Positions 21,656 through 31,792 of a stretch of DNA of 33,401 nucleotides are shown here, piece after piece; position 1 is the stretch's first letter, and every line of letters begins with the position of its first letter. The position numbers and the translations under genes are program-made. The stretch is from Reticulitermes lucifugus (Eukaryota; Arthropoda; Insecta; Blattodea; Rhinotermitidae), in the NCBI GenBank assembly GCA_026260175.1, contig JAKCWW010006198.1, positions 1 to 33,401 of the forward strand, written 5' to 3'. The notes under the pieces are model-generated. The model made no database searches and was not told the DNA's origin. It was given only the letters and a program-made list of their open reading frames with translations.

Positions 21656-24515
21656 CGTCTTTCACAGTAATAATTCTGATACATCTTATTTGAGATACTG
21701 TTGTTAAGTAATTCCAGAATGAGTCAGAAATCTTGCAGTGTTAAGGACTGTAGTTTCAAGACAGAAAAGTTTACCCATTCTGTAATGTTATATTACATTT
21801 CCTGTTTGGAAGGGAATCAGTTAATATCAGACTACTGGAAAGTGTCCTGCATTAAAATAGAACATTATACGTAACCACTTTCTGTTCCCTTCAAATTTCA
21901 GGACTGACAAAATTTCTCAGTTTAGACATTGAAACAAACACATTAATGGCAAATGGATTCTGCAAATAATGCAGGTTCTGTGAAGATCGCAGCACTTGTG
22001 GTATGCCTAAATGAGTACAGATGTCTGGAACTGGCAAGATTTTTTGTAGTGTGTTACGTTAAGTCACGCATTGTTTCATGTTCAAGTTTGAGTGTTTTAT
22101 TTTTATTATGAAATATATAAATGTTGAAATCATGCCACAATTATTTGTGTATAAAATAAGATGTCACATGATTATTTTCACATTCTAGACTTATTGTACT
22201 TTTATAGTTATATTATATTTATATTACATGTAGAGTATCTTAACAAAACTTCTAAGGAGAAGTCTTTCTTTAGTCAGTCTTTTAGCATCCTAATCATTTT
22301 ATCTCATTTTTGTCCCTGTCTCTCAGTATGCAGGTCATTCTGTCTGATTACCCAGACATTTCATTCAGTGGTTGCACCATTTTCTTTAGTGCAGGCAGAC
22401 TATAATTATGTGCAAAATTGGCAAAACACTGATTCTTTGTCTGCTGTCTGATTATTCTAAGCCAGTGTTGACACTGACAGCTATTATGAAACATTCCAGG
22501 AGTTCTGCTGCATTAAAGCACAATTTAAAACAGGATTGAAATAATGCTGGAGCTTGTATGCTGAACATCAAAAGAATGCACAGGGAAGAACAGAGCTGAA
22601 TATTTCTTCCCATGAATTTAACTTGCACAAGATCCAAGTCTTTGTATTTTGTGCATATGATTCTTTTGTTGTGCCATCCACCCTTGCCCACCCATCTGGT
22701 GTCTCAGGCTAAGGTAGTTTGGGCCAGGGTGATTAATCATTTCAACCACAATACAGTGTCTTAGTTTTGTTTGAATACTCTTTTTATTGCAAAATGTGTA
22801 CTCAGAATGCGTTTTTGTACTTACTTACTCTCGGCGCGTGTGACAGCTTATAAATAAAATGACATAATTTTGTATTTCATTATGGGGGCATGTAATTTGA
22901 GAATAACTTGACATCTGAAAGTAAATTTCAAATGTTTACATGAAGACATAAATAGATTTTTATCTTTACCTCATTAAATATTCCCCAAATATTAAACATT
23001 TTTTTGACAAACATATCTAACTTCATGAAAATGGTTGTTAATTACACCTTTAGGCACACCTGCCAAATTTAGGAGAAGCTGATAATAATCTGAATATAAA
23101 GAATTCCTATAAAGACACATAATTATGCATGTCCATATCCTTTCAGAATAATGCACCAAAGATTCAGTTTTACACTCAGATATGTGTCTTTCTTACATTA
23201 CAGAAATCACTCGCAACCAACTGCAATTTCTAGTTGGAATAAAGCGTTGCATGCCCTGCTTGACCTAATATTATAACACAAGTCTTACGATCACATTGGA
23301 TGTCAATATTGACAGAAAAAAATATTTTTCTTAACTTGGTAAGCCATTAGTGTATACTGAAAAGCACAAACACAGTGCCTTCTTATGAAATGTATATTAT
23401 GAAGTTATACTGAGTGTAATATCATATGAAATTTAAGACATAATCATATCAAGTAATATGTTGTTTGGCACAGGGAGACAAATTCTTCAACTTGATAGGA
23501 CCGACACTTTAAGCACTGTGTTTAGAATAACAATGTTTGAGTGCAGTTATGGACGATGAGGATGTTCAAGTAAGAACACATCTAATTTCTGTGCATATTG
23601 TAATGGTGTCTTATTTGAAATTTATAATTATTTTCATGATAAATATTGGCATTTAGAGCTCTTCTTTAATACACACAATAATATTACAGTAGTATAAGAA
23701 TCTAAATTGCTGCAGAATTTTACAAATCAGAATGTATATGATGTTAAAAACAATAATGTGTTCAAAATTGTTATTGCTGTGCAGTCACAATAAGTGCAGA
23801 AGTAATGATACAGTTTCATTCATAAATTTCATGACTGATTAATGATTACTACTGCTATAATATTTCAGTTGTACTTCATCCTGTGTCTGATTAAAATACA
23901 ACATCCTAAGAGACCTGTTCTGTCTCCATTATCAGAGACATAAATGGAGAAAACCCACTCAGTTAAGCGCTTTTAGAAAAGACAGTCTTTATCAGACAGA
24001 GGACATCTAATTGAAATGCAGTTGTAAGAATCACAATACAATTTTCTGAATTAAGTATTAATGCATTTTCAAAACAAAGCACTGCTGCTGCTGATGCATT
24101 TTGCTTTCTCACATTCTGAGAAACTTTTCTTCCATCTGCATGTTCCAACACATTTTTGCTATAGGCTGTATGTATGTGTAAATGATGGGAACACTGGCAT
24201 ATACTGTGTTAACACACAAACTCATAAATCAACCAATATGAACATAAAAAATTGACAAACATTACGACTGTCTTCACTAAATCATATACTGGCTTTAAAG
24301 TGGTGTACTTAAGAGAAGAAGTAAAGAAGTATAATGATGGAATATAAATTTTATAATGTAACTATGCTCCTCACTAAAAAAATTATTTACCTCCCAGAGG
24401 AATTTGAAATATGTTTAACACGCATGTTCATCCCACTCCAAAGTCTGCTTAAAAGTGTATTTTTCACACTTTGGTGAGGGCAGTGTAGCAAACCTCAGTG
24501 GCTGAGGGAACAAAC

Positions 24516-24527
24516 AGTCAAAGATAT
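24516..24527. repeat. 12-bp target-site duplication, left
   Basis: agtcaaagatat occurs here and again at 24887-24898, immediately outside the two ends of the inverted-repeat element. The perfect match defines the inserted unit as 24528-24886. Confidence 0.8.
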
Positions 24528-24579
24528 GTTTATTGTCCCACGAACGTACACTTTTATTCAGTATTAATTTGTGAAACAC

Positions 24580-24624
24580 AGTCCTACATGTTTCGAAACT
24601 TATCCTGGTTCATCTTCAGGGACT
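24580..24624 (-). ncRNA. hammerhead-like motif, left arm (minus strand)
   Basis: On the minus strand: stem I AGTCC/GGACT (24620-24624 with 24580-24584), core CTGAAGA (24613-24619), extra T, stem II GAACC/GTTTC with one C-U mismatch, GAAA (24591-24594), stem III ACATGT, and A before stem I. It differs from the right-arm copy mainly by the stem II mismatch and a loop change. Confidence 0.6.
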
Positions 24625-24755
24625 TCAGTATTTTAAATTACACTGATTTCTTTTACATCAATGGTACAATTTATACACTGGTTAAAATGATAAATACTGA
24701 GTAATATATCAATTTGTTTGTATGAATACAAAATCAGTGTAATTTAAAATACTGA

Positions 24756-24800
24756 AGTCCCTGAAGATGAACCGGGATAAGGTTCGAAACATGTAGGACT
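24756..24800 (+). ncRNA. hammerhead-like motif, right arm (best copy)
   Basis: Stem I AGTCC (24756-24760) pairs perfectly with GGACT (24796-24800). The core is CTGAAGA (24761-24767; position 7 is variable in hammerheads), extra T (24768), stem II GAACC/GGTTC (24769-24773 with 24781-24785) around a 7-nt loop, GAAA (24786-24789), self-complementary stem III ACATGT (24789-24794), and cleavage triplet GTA ending 24795. All three stems pair without mismatch. Only the extra T departs from the consensus. As in retrozymes, the tiny stem III suggests function as a dimer. Confidence 0.65.
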
Positions 24801-24886
24801 GTGTTTCACAAATTAATAGTGAATAAAAGTGTACATTCGTCGGACAATAAACACAGAAAACAAAATGTACGGAATGAATAATATTA

Positions 24887-24898
24887 AGTCAAAGATAT
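24887..24898. repeat. 12-bp target-site duplication, right
   Basis: A perfect copy of 24516-24527 (agtcaaagatat). Confidence 0.8.
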
Positions 24899-25112
24899 AC
24901 TATTATACAGTGTGATTTTCTTTGTCATCAGTGAATTAAAATCAAGAATTGTGGACTGATTAATACCATCAGCTTACTTTTTGCTATTAATTCATGTACA
25001 GTGTGATTAAGTGATTAGAAGAAATATTTTGCCACAAAACAACTGCTACCTGTGTATTAATGCGCAATTAGAAACATAAACCTGGAAGGGTAATTCCAGA
25101 TGAGAAGTCCAA

Positions 25113-25205
25113 TCTTCTGGGATATTGTGTTATGTCAGTGGGTGTTCTTTGCCCACCATTGGGATACCATGTAGTGGCCTCATCTTCAAGGGTCGGTGGT
25201 CCAAT
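25113..25205 (+). repeat. half copy of the 12.8-kb foldback family
   Basis: It begins tcttctgggatatt, then gtcagtggg, and ends catcttcaagggtcggtgg. This parallels the left arm plus spacer of 12749-12860 (tcttctgggatattac ... catcttcacgggtcaagag) with considerable divergence. The opposite arm is not evident here. Confidence 0.55.
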
Positions 25206-25472
25206 TAAGAGCACACTACATCAGAAGAACAGTTCTCAAGTAAACTGTTCCAAAAGTCTAAAAATTCACATAATTCAAGGTGCTTTCCAGTGTAGCAATG
25301 CAGAAGCTCAAGGACAGGGATGTAGATGCCAGGTTAGGTATTTGGGTTAAGAGCACAGCTGAGTAGGAAGTGAACATGTAGGCCTATGTGATAGCAGCAC
25401 AGCAAATATTTGAACAGTCTTAGGGCAAATTTTTTAGTTCAGTCAAGAATAATGTAAAATTGCATGTCTGAA

Positions 25473-25488
25473 CCTATCAACTGACATA
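25473..25488. repeat. 16-bp target-site duplication of SINE, left
   Basis: cctatcaactgacata is repeated exactly at 25797-25812, flanking the SINE. Confidence 0.92.
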
Positions 25489-25796
25489 AAAAGGTAAAGC
25501 AACCCCATGACAGGCCTAGACAGGCCCTGAGGGGTCCAGGAGGTTGAGGCTCCCAGATTTGTAGACAATCGGTACATGAAGGTGGTAAGGTTGTCAGCCC
25601 TACGCACCGGCCGCCTTTACCCCCCAGGAAAGATTCNTGGTACTCATTTCTGTTAGAGGCTGAGTCGACCCCAGGGCNATAGTGCGACCGAAANGATTAT
25701 GTNAAGGAATTAATTCCAATGACGCCATCGGGAATCGAACCCGCGACGTTCCGGTTTGTAGCGTAGTGCCTCAACCAACTACGCCACTGCGTGCCC
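25489..25796 (-). mobile_element. tRNA-derived SINE, minus strand, with perfect target-site duplication
   Basis: Read on the minus strand from 25796: ggggcacgcagtggcgtagt (A box TGGCGTAGTTGG), then B box GGGTTCGATTCC (about 25731-25742), then a roughly 220-bp body with landmarks cctggggggtaaaggcggcc, gtgcgtagggctgacaacc and gcctgtctaggcctgtcatg, ending at a gctttacctttt tail. Bracketed by the 16-bp duplication cctatcaactgacata. I recognise this as a widespread insect SINE. Four N calls (25637, 25678, 25694, 25703) inside it suggest unresolved bases typical of collapsed high-copy repeats. Confidence 0.93.
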
Positions 25797-25812
25797 CCTA
25801 TCAACTGACATA
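25797..25812. repeat. 16-bp target-site duplication of SINE, right
   Basis: An exact copy of 25473-25488. Confidence 0.92.
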
Positions 25813-26149
25813 TTTATTGACAATTAAGAATTAACTGTGACATCCACACATAAAACATAAAGTATAATTTGATTTTCATAAATACAGCATCAGATGATTG
25901 GATGATAATGAATGTTAAAATGAAGGATGCGGAAAAAAGTGGTCATGACTTAAAAGTACTATCACAGTATTTACCTGAAGCACTGAGGAAAAATACAAAG
26001 ATATGAGGATGGTTAACATCCTGGCTGAGATTTGAACCAGGCACCTACAAAATACAAGTTGGAAACCAACTTGCTCCCTTAAATTTTGTCTCAAAATTGG
26101 GGAAGGTACATGACAGATTTAATGTCCAGCTCTTTCTACGTATACTGTG

Positions 26150-26395
26150 CAGCACCCCCATGACTCGGGCAGTTGAGATGCTAGCTTCTCGCCATGGAGA
26201 CCTGGGTTCAATTAAAGGGTAGGCCATGTGGGTTTGTGGTGACAGAAGTGCCACTGGAACAGGATCTTCTCCAAGCACTTCAGCTTTTGCCTACCTACTT
26301 ATCATGCCAACAGTGTTCCACACCCATTTTTCATAAGGCCCTGGTACAATAGGCCCATTTGAGGCTGTTGTACCAAGCAACTCAGCATTACTCCA
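26150..26395 (+). mobile_element. worn tRNA-derived SINE, plus strand
   Basis: The A-box-like gactcgggcagttgagatgc (about 26161-26180) and B-box-like ctgggttcaatt (about 26203-26214) sit at tRNA spacing, followed by ggccatgtgggtttgtggtg, a stretch I recognise from an arthropod SINE body. The decayed boxes suggest it is transcriptionally dead. No target-site duplication found; ends approximate. Confidence 0.65.
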
Positions 26396-27780
26396 CTCCT
26401 GTAATTAAAGAAAAAGCTTTAAAGCATGCATTCCTTTTTATTAATCATCATCCTGGCAGTCAAATATAAAAGTGAAAGTTACCAATGTTTCTTTATGGTG
26501 TGGATGGGGACAACTTGACATTAATGTTAAAAGAATGTGAAAACTGGACTCTGCATCTGAGATACATAAACAGAATGGGCTAAACAGGTGATATGAAGAA
26601 ATCACTGCTGATATGCCTATACTGCATGGAAGTCTGCCATACAATCAGAAGAATATTCTTATTCTTTATTGAAGGAACACTATGATGAAAATACAACTGA
26701 GTATTATAAATGGAACATTCTGGTACAGAATCAAAACTGATTGTATTATGTAACAGTAATATAAGAGGAAATGAAAAGATGGAGTTCATGGATAAGTCCA
26801 TAACAGTCAAACATTAGACTGGATCTCATATTAATCCACATGCATGGTACAGAAATACTGTTTAGATTATTTAATTGACAAGTTTGAAAATAAATGGGTT
26901 GAAAAGATAAACCTTCCATACTGGGTTACATCTGTTATCCAAGAAGTAGACTGTGTCTTTTTGTTTTTATTGTGCTATGCCCAGACATGTTTGAAGCTTT
27001 TTGTCATTATCAGGGGCTTCCTTAGGTTTCTACTGGGGTACCATAATAAAAACCCAAGACAGCCCATAAAGTACCAATGAGCTGATGAATAGTAGTCAGT
27101 TTCTCCATCAGCTGCCAGTACCTGCTGAAAACACACACATAACAATGCTTTTTCAATGTTCAGTAAAACTGAGCACGCAGCCCTAATATTTTTTTATCCT
27201 AACAAAACCATCTTTCCACTCTACACATTTAAACAGAATACGTTTTTAACTATATTCCACATGAAGAAGAAGTTAAATAGCCCTTGAGAAAAGGTTCACA
27301 CAGTAGTCCCAAACCTAAAGAAATACTGCAGTGTTTTAATTAATGAATTGTAAGGCTGAAATAATGATGATACTACTCAAACTCATTCACTTGACTTACT
27401 CTTTTAATGTATATTCGTTCGTCATCCTTCGCATTCTTGGTTCAGACTAGAATCTTTCGTCTACACGCCTTTCTCTCTTCTATCTGTTACTTGGTGTTCT
27501 ATGGTTGCCTTATTCCCGGAACATTTGGCGTCCCAAACCGAATTTTTCTGGACACCGGGACAGACCTTTTTAAAAACCCCGTTTAACCGGGACGAATGGG
27601 GTGTCAATTTGTATATGAAAAAGCAATCATTCGTATCATATCCCCTAACCTGTAGCTACTGTAACTTCTTATTAAAAGATCGTGTTTGACGCCTTTTTTA
27701 TTTTTTCAGGAATACGGCTAGGGTGTAAATTAAGATTTATATGTACATAATTATCTTTGATTAATTGATGAGCACTAAAT
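26396..27780. other. intergenic DNA, nothing recognised
   Basis: AT-rich with short noise open frames. From about 27480 the composition becomes richer in CpG; the stretch 27500-27690 (ggacaccgggacag, aaccgggacgaatgg) has an odd CCGGGAC-rich look that could be repeat-derived, but I could not place it. Confidence 0.5.
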
Positions 27781-28720
27781 CGAGCGACCCTGTTACGTGT
27801 GGTGCGTATGAGCGCTCTTCTGGGTATTGGTATGAAGTGTGCTTATCTGTGACCTGGGTATATCTTTTGATCACAGCGCATCTACTTTCGAGAATCTAAA
27901 ATGGAGGTTGGTGTTACCTATGGGTGTAAAGGATATCTAGTTTGTGTACCGCATGTGACGGACTATCATAGTGTGAAGCACATATTATCTAGTATGTGTG
28001 AAGTGTTTCACTTGGCAGTGTTGCTTTCAAATTGATGCTTTGCATTTTACTAGTTTTTAGGGTAAGTTGTTATACACAACCGTGTTTGATCCTTTTTGGA
28101 CACGCGTCATGACGGAACTGCTACATCTGTATACTTGTTACTGGCATAATTTAACATGAAATATGGAGTTTTAGGCACAGACCACAACGACCCATTATAG
28201 TTCTCATAGCTCTTCTTATTTTGTAAAACAAAACTTGTGTACTCCAAAATAGGGGTAAGAGTATATTGTCGCAATGGACGCTGGGAAATTAGTAGTGCAT
28301 ACGTTAGTTCGGGTATATTCGGTTTCGTTTCATTCCCCGCTAGTGGCACTCTACATTGCAACAGTATTTGCGCTAGTGTTGTGCGGAGCGTAGGTTAGAG
28401 TACTAGATAATCTGTGGTACGTTGCTTCGTCGCTCTGCTTCATGCTTTCTTTTTGCTGGCACGACTACCAGTAATGACGGACGACATTTCTGCTAATATA
28501 CAGAGGTATGAGGATGTGTCGATGCGTGTCTATGGTCCGAGTTCCGTCCGCTCATGCCATTCATCGCTGCTTGCAGGTAATACTTGAGCCGCACAGTCTC
28601 GCGGCCATGTTGGCGTGTCCGAAATTCTGGCGTAGACCGAAAAAGGTCTGCTTTCCAATGTGGGACAAGATGGCGACGATGTTTCCATTTTCTGCCATGT
28701 GTGCGTGGGAATTTCTTGAC
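27780..28720 (+). promoter_or_regulatory. CpG-rich promoter-like region
   Basis: CpG density rises sharply against the preceding 10 kb (clusters at 27790-27890, 28085-28110, 28320-28450 and 28590-28680). CAAGATGGCG at 28666-28675 and GCGGCCATGTTGGCG around 28601-28615 match the YY1-type core often found just downstream of housekeeping transcription starts. No TATA box. It probably serves the transcription unit that includes the candidate exon at 28474 or the exon at 29097. Confidence 0.5.
28474..28576 (+). CDS. candidate first coding exon, unidentified protein
   Basis: The ATG at 28474 opens 34 codons (MTDDISANIQRYEDV ... CHSSLLA) plus one base before a good donor, GCAG|GTAATA, at 28577. Reading on hits a stop three codons later, so it would only make sense as a spliced exon. 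It lies in the CpG-rich block. It exits in phase 1, whereas the ALKBH6-like exon at 29097 enters in phase 0, so the two cannot be joined directly. I do not recognise the peptide. Confidence 0.35.
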
Positions 28721-29096
28721 TGGTACCTTCTTAAGAAGGACTCTGTTTCATTGAATTAGTTATTAGTATTCATGTTAACAATAAGCAGACTCTGGTTGAC
28801 AGCACTTCCTTCATCTTATTTCTCTTCATTTTGTACTGACCACAGAGTTATGTCATTCTTCGTTTATGAAACAGGTTGGCATATATTGCATAGTGGGTTT
28901 AATCCTTCAGAACACTAAAATACACTTGCCAATGGCAACTGCTTTTCATACCTGCCCTGCAGTAAAATTATGAGATAATTGCACAAAACTGTACAGGTAA
29001 TATGCCTAGAACAAATTGGCAGTTGTCTGTGCTGTGAGTTGTTCTGTGAACAGTTGGACCAACTACGGTGCTGTTATGGAACTTTCCTTGCTGCAG

Positions 29097-29348
29097 GATG
29101 ATTTGAAGGTGACATCACTCTTACTGGAAAGGCGCAGTCTTGTGTTGCTGCAGGATGATATGTACACCAAGTACCTGCACACCATTGCAGAGGTACATTA
29201 TGACACTGTGAGTGGTGCTGAGGCAAACCTTGAGCTGTGTGGTGGGCAATATGCAACTGGTGCAGAGCTGCAACGCACCACACGCATCTCACTCACTGTC
29301 CGCCACGTCCCACGCACCACCAAACTGTGTATAAAACTGGGCAGATGA
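29097..29348 (+). CDS. Alkbh6: C-terminal exon of ALKBH6-like Fe(II)/2-oxoglutarate dioxygenase (partial)
   Basis: Eighty-three codons plus TGA starting after the acceptor ttccttgctgcag (ending 29096), phase 0. The peptide DDLKVTSLLLERRSLVLLQD, then MYTKYLHTIAEVHYD, and the end TRISLTVRHVPRTTKL.IKLG parallels the C-terminal third of AlkB homologue 6 (human: TSLLLEPRSLLVL ... TRVSLTIRRVPR). The Arg residues of the R(I/V)SLT(I/V)R strand are family positions that contact 2-oxoglutarate. The catalytic His-x-Asp and distal His would be on upstream exons, which I could not find in the roughly 11 kb up to ACSL. The gene may therefore be split across a misassembly, be a partial duplicate, or have diverged exons I missed. 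Function in the family is poorly defined (nucleic-acid demethylation is presumed). Confidence 0.8.
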   Translation, partial: DDLKVTSLLLERRSLVLLQDDMYTKYLHTIAEVHYDTVSGAEANLELCGGQYATGAELQRTTRISLTVRHVPRTTKLCIKLGR

Positions 29349-29606
29349 TACAGAGTGCCAGGAACTTACGAACATCTTGTGATTGAGATCAGAATGCCTG
29401 GGAGGTGAGTTTTAATTTGGAGTGTGAGGGTAATGACCACACAGAGGTGCCAGCAACACCAGTCAACTGTAATTTGTTGTGGAGTGGCATTAGATGTGGT
29501 CTGTAAACTAGACAAAATGCCAGTTCTTTAGTAAACTGCACCACAGTAATTGTAACAATCATATTTTCTGTTACTGCTGTTTGACTGGCCTGCGATCACT
29601 TTATGT

Positions 29607-29612
29607 ATTAAA
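29607..29612 (+). terminator. candidate polyadenylation signal ATTAAA
   Basis: This is the first plausible hexamer downstream of the ALKBH6-like stop codon (258 bp after it). A canonical AATAAA occurs only at 30736-30741, beyond the MITE. Confidence 0.35.
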
Positions 29613-29807
29613 CACTGATTATTTATGAATACACATCAGATGGTTGGCAAGCCACACAGCTTTATGACATTTAATATTCTTAAAACAGTGGTATGAAGCC
29701 TTCACAGGCAATCTTCCACTGATTGCTATCAGGCTATCATAACCCATCAGACCACAATATGAGTGTGTACTGGCTTGTAAGTGCCATATGTTATTATGTA
29801 TACAATA

Positions 29808-29815
29808 CTGCAAAG
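29808..29815. repeat. 8-bp target-site duplication of MITE, left
   Basis: ctgcaaag, repeated exactly at 30100-30107. Confidence 0.93.
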
Positions 29816-30099
29816 CAGGGCTGGCCAACTAAACCCACAGGAGGGCCACATAATTTGTAAGGATTCGCCTGGGGGCCGCACTTTGTGTGTGTATCGAAAA
29901 GAGGGGGACTGAATTAACTAGAACACCATTATTTGCAAATGACATGTTTTTATTGCCATTTATTAAAGTTACCATATTATGTTCTGTAGACGTATTGTGT
30001 TTGTTGACTTGTTTTATTGAAACTATTCAGTTGAGCAAGGGCTGCTAAAACTCCTGGTGGGCCATATGCAGCCTGCAGGCTGCATGTTGGTGAGCCCTG
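29816..30099. mobile_element. hAT-type MITE, 284 bp
   Basis: The terminal inverted repeats are cagggctggccaac (29816-29829) and its near reverse complement gttggtgagccctg (30086-30099), with two mismatches in 14. It is bracketed by a perfect 8-bp duplication, ctgcaaag. The CAGGG start, 8-bp duplication and sub-terminal GGGCCGCA/GGGCCATATGCAGCC blocks are hallmarks of the hAT superfamily. No transposase frame, so non-autonomous. Confidence 0.93.
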
Positions 30100-30107
30100 C
30101 TGCAAAG
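30100..30107. repeat. 8-bp target-site duplication of MITE, right
   Basis: An exact copy of 29808-29815. Confidence 0.93.
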
Positions 30108-31667
30108 GATACAATTGGAAGATCTGATTCCATTGACTCGCATTGTTTCTTGCTTGTTTGAAATATTGGGTTTCTCTCAAATGTGGGCATAAAACAACAT
30201 GTTACATCTTATTATAGCAACAGGCATTGAAATGGGGGGTGACCCTGTCCTGACACCAGTGTATTGCATTGCTGAATGTTAGCACGGTACCTGCTGAGAG
30301 CCATACAGCAGTGCTTGAAATGGAGTCAGCATTAAGACAGGCCATCATGGTCATAACGGTGTATGGGTGGAATGAAGGTCAGTGTTAGTGTGTTATTTGG
30401 TGACATTGTCTCAACTACAGGTGTATGAGCAGGTAACTGGGTGTGCTGAAATGAACCGGAAAGGATGGGAAGAAAATGGTAGTGGCCTATTTTAAGGGTT
30501 GTGGTACTGATCTTTGGTAACACTTCTTGCACTGCCAATTCTTTTTTCATTCTGTTGAAGGTACAGGAATAGGGACCACAGAGTTACATATTGTGGTTGT
30601 TTGGCACATGGCACTGTTGTCAGATAGGTTATACAGGTTATACAGAAGTGGGGGGAGTAGAAATGGGTCACACAAGATAGGAGTGCCACAGTACTGTATT
30701 GTCATGTATTTCCTACAGTCATTTTGCTTTAGGTAAATAAAGGTTTACTCCTTGCTTTAGCCTAATGATGGAGACACTGTTTGCCTTTTTAATACATCCA
30801 AAGAAAGTTGTCCCACAGCTGTGTTCCTTGTGTACATTTCCTGTCTGCTGTAGCCTCCTAGATATAAACGAACTGAATACATGAAGCTAGTAATCGCACT
30901 CATTCCCCAGTATTGAATTCCTTTTATGCCAAAAAAATTCTTAATGTTATGCTTTCAGATATTTCCTATCTTTGTTTTATCCATATAGTGTAAGACTGTG
31001 TTCCACACCCATGACGTAATATATTCCAGAGTAAGAACGAGAAACAGTTTTAAGAGCAAGGTTTGAGTTTCACACATCAGTGTGTATGGGGAGGAACAAA
31101 ACTGTATTTTGGGATACAATTCCAGGCAGTCTGGTTGACATTTACTGATTTTTGTCAGATGAAGATAGGGCAGCAGATTGCTCCAGTTCATTAGGTTTTC
31201 AGATCGTGTTCAGCAGTATTAGACTTTATTGTAAAGGGTAAGACTCTTTACTTGTTGGTTATTGGATGGATAAATATAACTTAAACTGTTAAGAATTACA
31301 AATTTACAGCAGGTATGATGACATTATGGAAATATTATATATACGAGTATATATACTGTGCTGCTGAGTTCTGAAGGTGGATGGCGGCACAGAGTGGGGG
31401 AATGGACCTTTGTACTGGATCAGGCACAGGTAGGTAAAGTGGGAGAAGTGGCCATCTGTCTTCAGACAGTAACTGCTACATAAAAACTGATAACTTGCTG
31501 TTGGAGATATATATGTGTACAAGCATATTCGCGCACACATATACATGTATATATATCATGTGTATATATCATTTTCATCTTACATACTGCTGATGAGTCT
31601 TGTGCATAAACTTGGTTTTCTCTGTATTTATTTGTAGACCAGTCTCCTTACTAGTTGAAGACTCAAG
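30108..31667. other. intergenic or intronic DNA, nothing recognised
   Basis: No exon recognised on either strand. It contains the AATAAA at 30736-30741 and TA/TATG-rich simple sequence at about 31336-31358 and 31505-31572. Confidence 0.5.
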
Positions 31668-31792
31668 TCTTCTGGGATGTTACGCTGTGTCAACTATCAA
31701 ATATTTGTCAATGTTTTGGAGGAGGCTATTGCCTTCAAAATGTCAGCAACTATTTACCACTTGATGCAATGTAACATGTAAGAGGACTGGAA
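31668..31792. repeat. foldback-family copy, diverged inverted repeat
   Basis: The left part tcttctgggatgttacgctg ... caatgttttggagg and the reverse complement of the right part (cctcttacatgttacattgc ... gctgacattttgaagg) share blocks in the same order as the arms of the 12749-12931 element. The overall arm is about 55 bp, with a short centre. It is older and more diverged than the copy in the ACSL intron. Confidence 0.6.

Larger units (their letters stand above)
20286..24527. other. AT-rich intergenic DNA with minor repeat debris
   Basis: No exon, RNA gene or intact mobile element recognised on either strand. Short open frames are AT-driven noise. Recognisable items: a repeat tail at about 20865-20935 (tttcgtgaaaatccatcc then gacagacagacat), which resembles the 3' end of a common insect retroelement, and the dispersed repeat copy at 21565-21655. 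CpG is strongly depleted. Confidence 0.6.
24528..24886. mobile_element. 359-bp inverted-repeat retroelement-like insertion carrying two hammerhead-like motifs
   Basis: The left arm (24528-24649) and right arm (about 24731-24852) are near-perfect reverse complements of about 121 bp around an 81-bp spacer, followed by a 34-bp tail ending gaatgaataatatta. The whole unit is bracketed by the 12-bp duplication agtcaaagatat. Each arm contains a hammerhead-like motif pointing towards its own outer end. There is no open reading frame, so it is non-autonomous. A 12-bp duplication and an asymmetric tail fit a retroelement better than a DNA transposon. Penelope-like elements are known to have inverted terminal repeats and hammerheads and are a plausible source, but no RT of that type is in the window. 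Confidence 0.75.

Noticed and set aside
22161..22451. 96-aa ORF with hydrophobic segments
   Set aside because: It lies in AT-rich, CpG-poor DNA with no splice or promoter support; the Phe/Ile/Ser bias matches T-rich noise.
26003..26045. Additional tRNA-like B box on the minus strand (ggttcaaatctc)
   Set aside because: There is no matching A box or recognisable SINE body at the right distance; a single B-box-like 12-mer is weak evidence.
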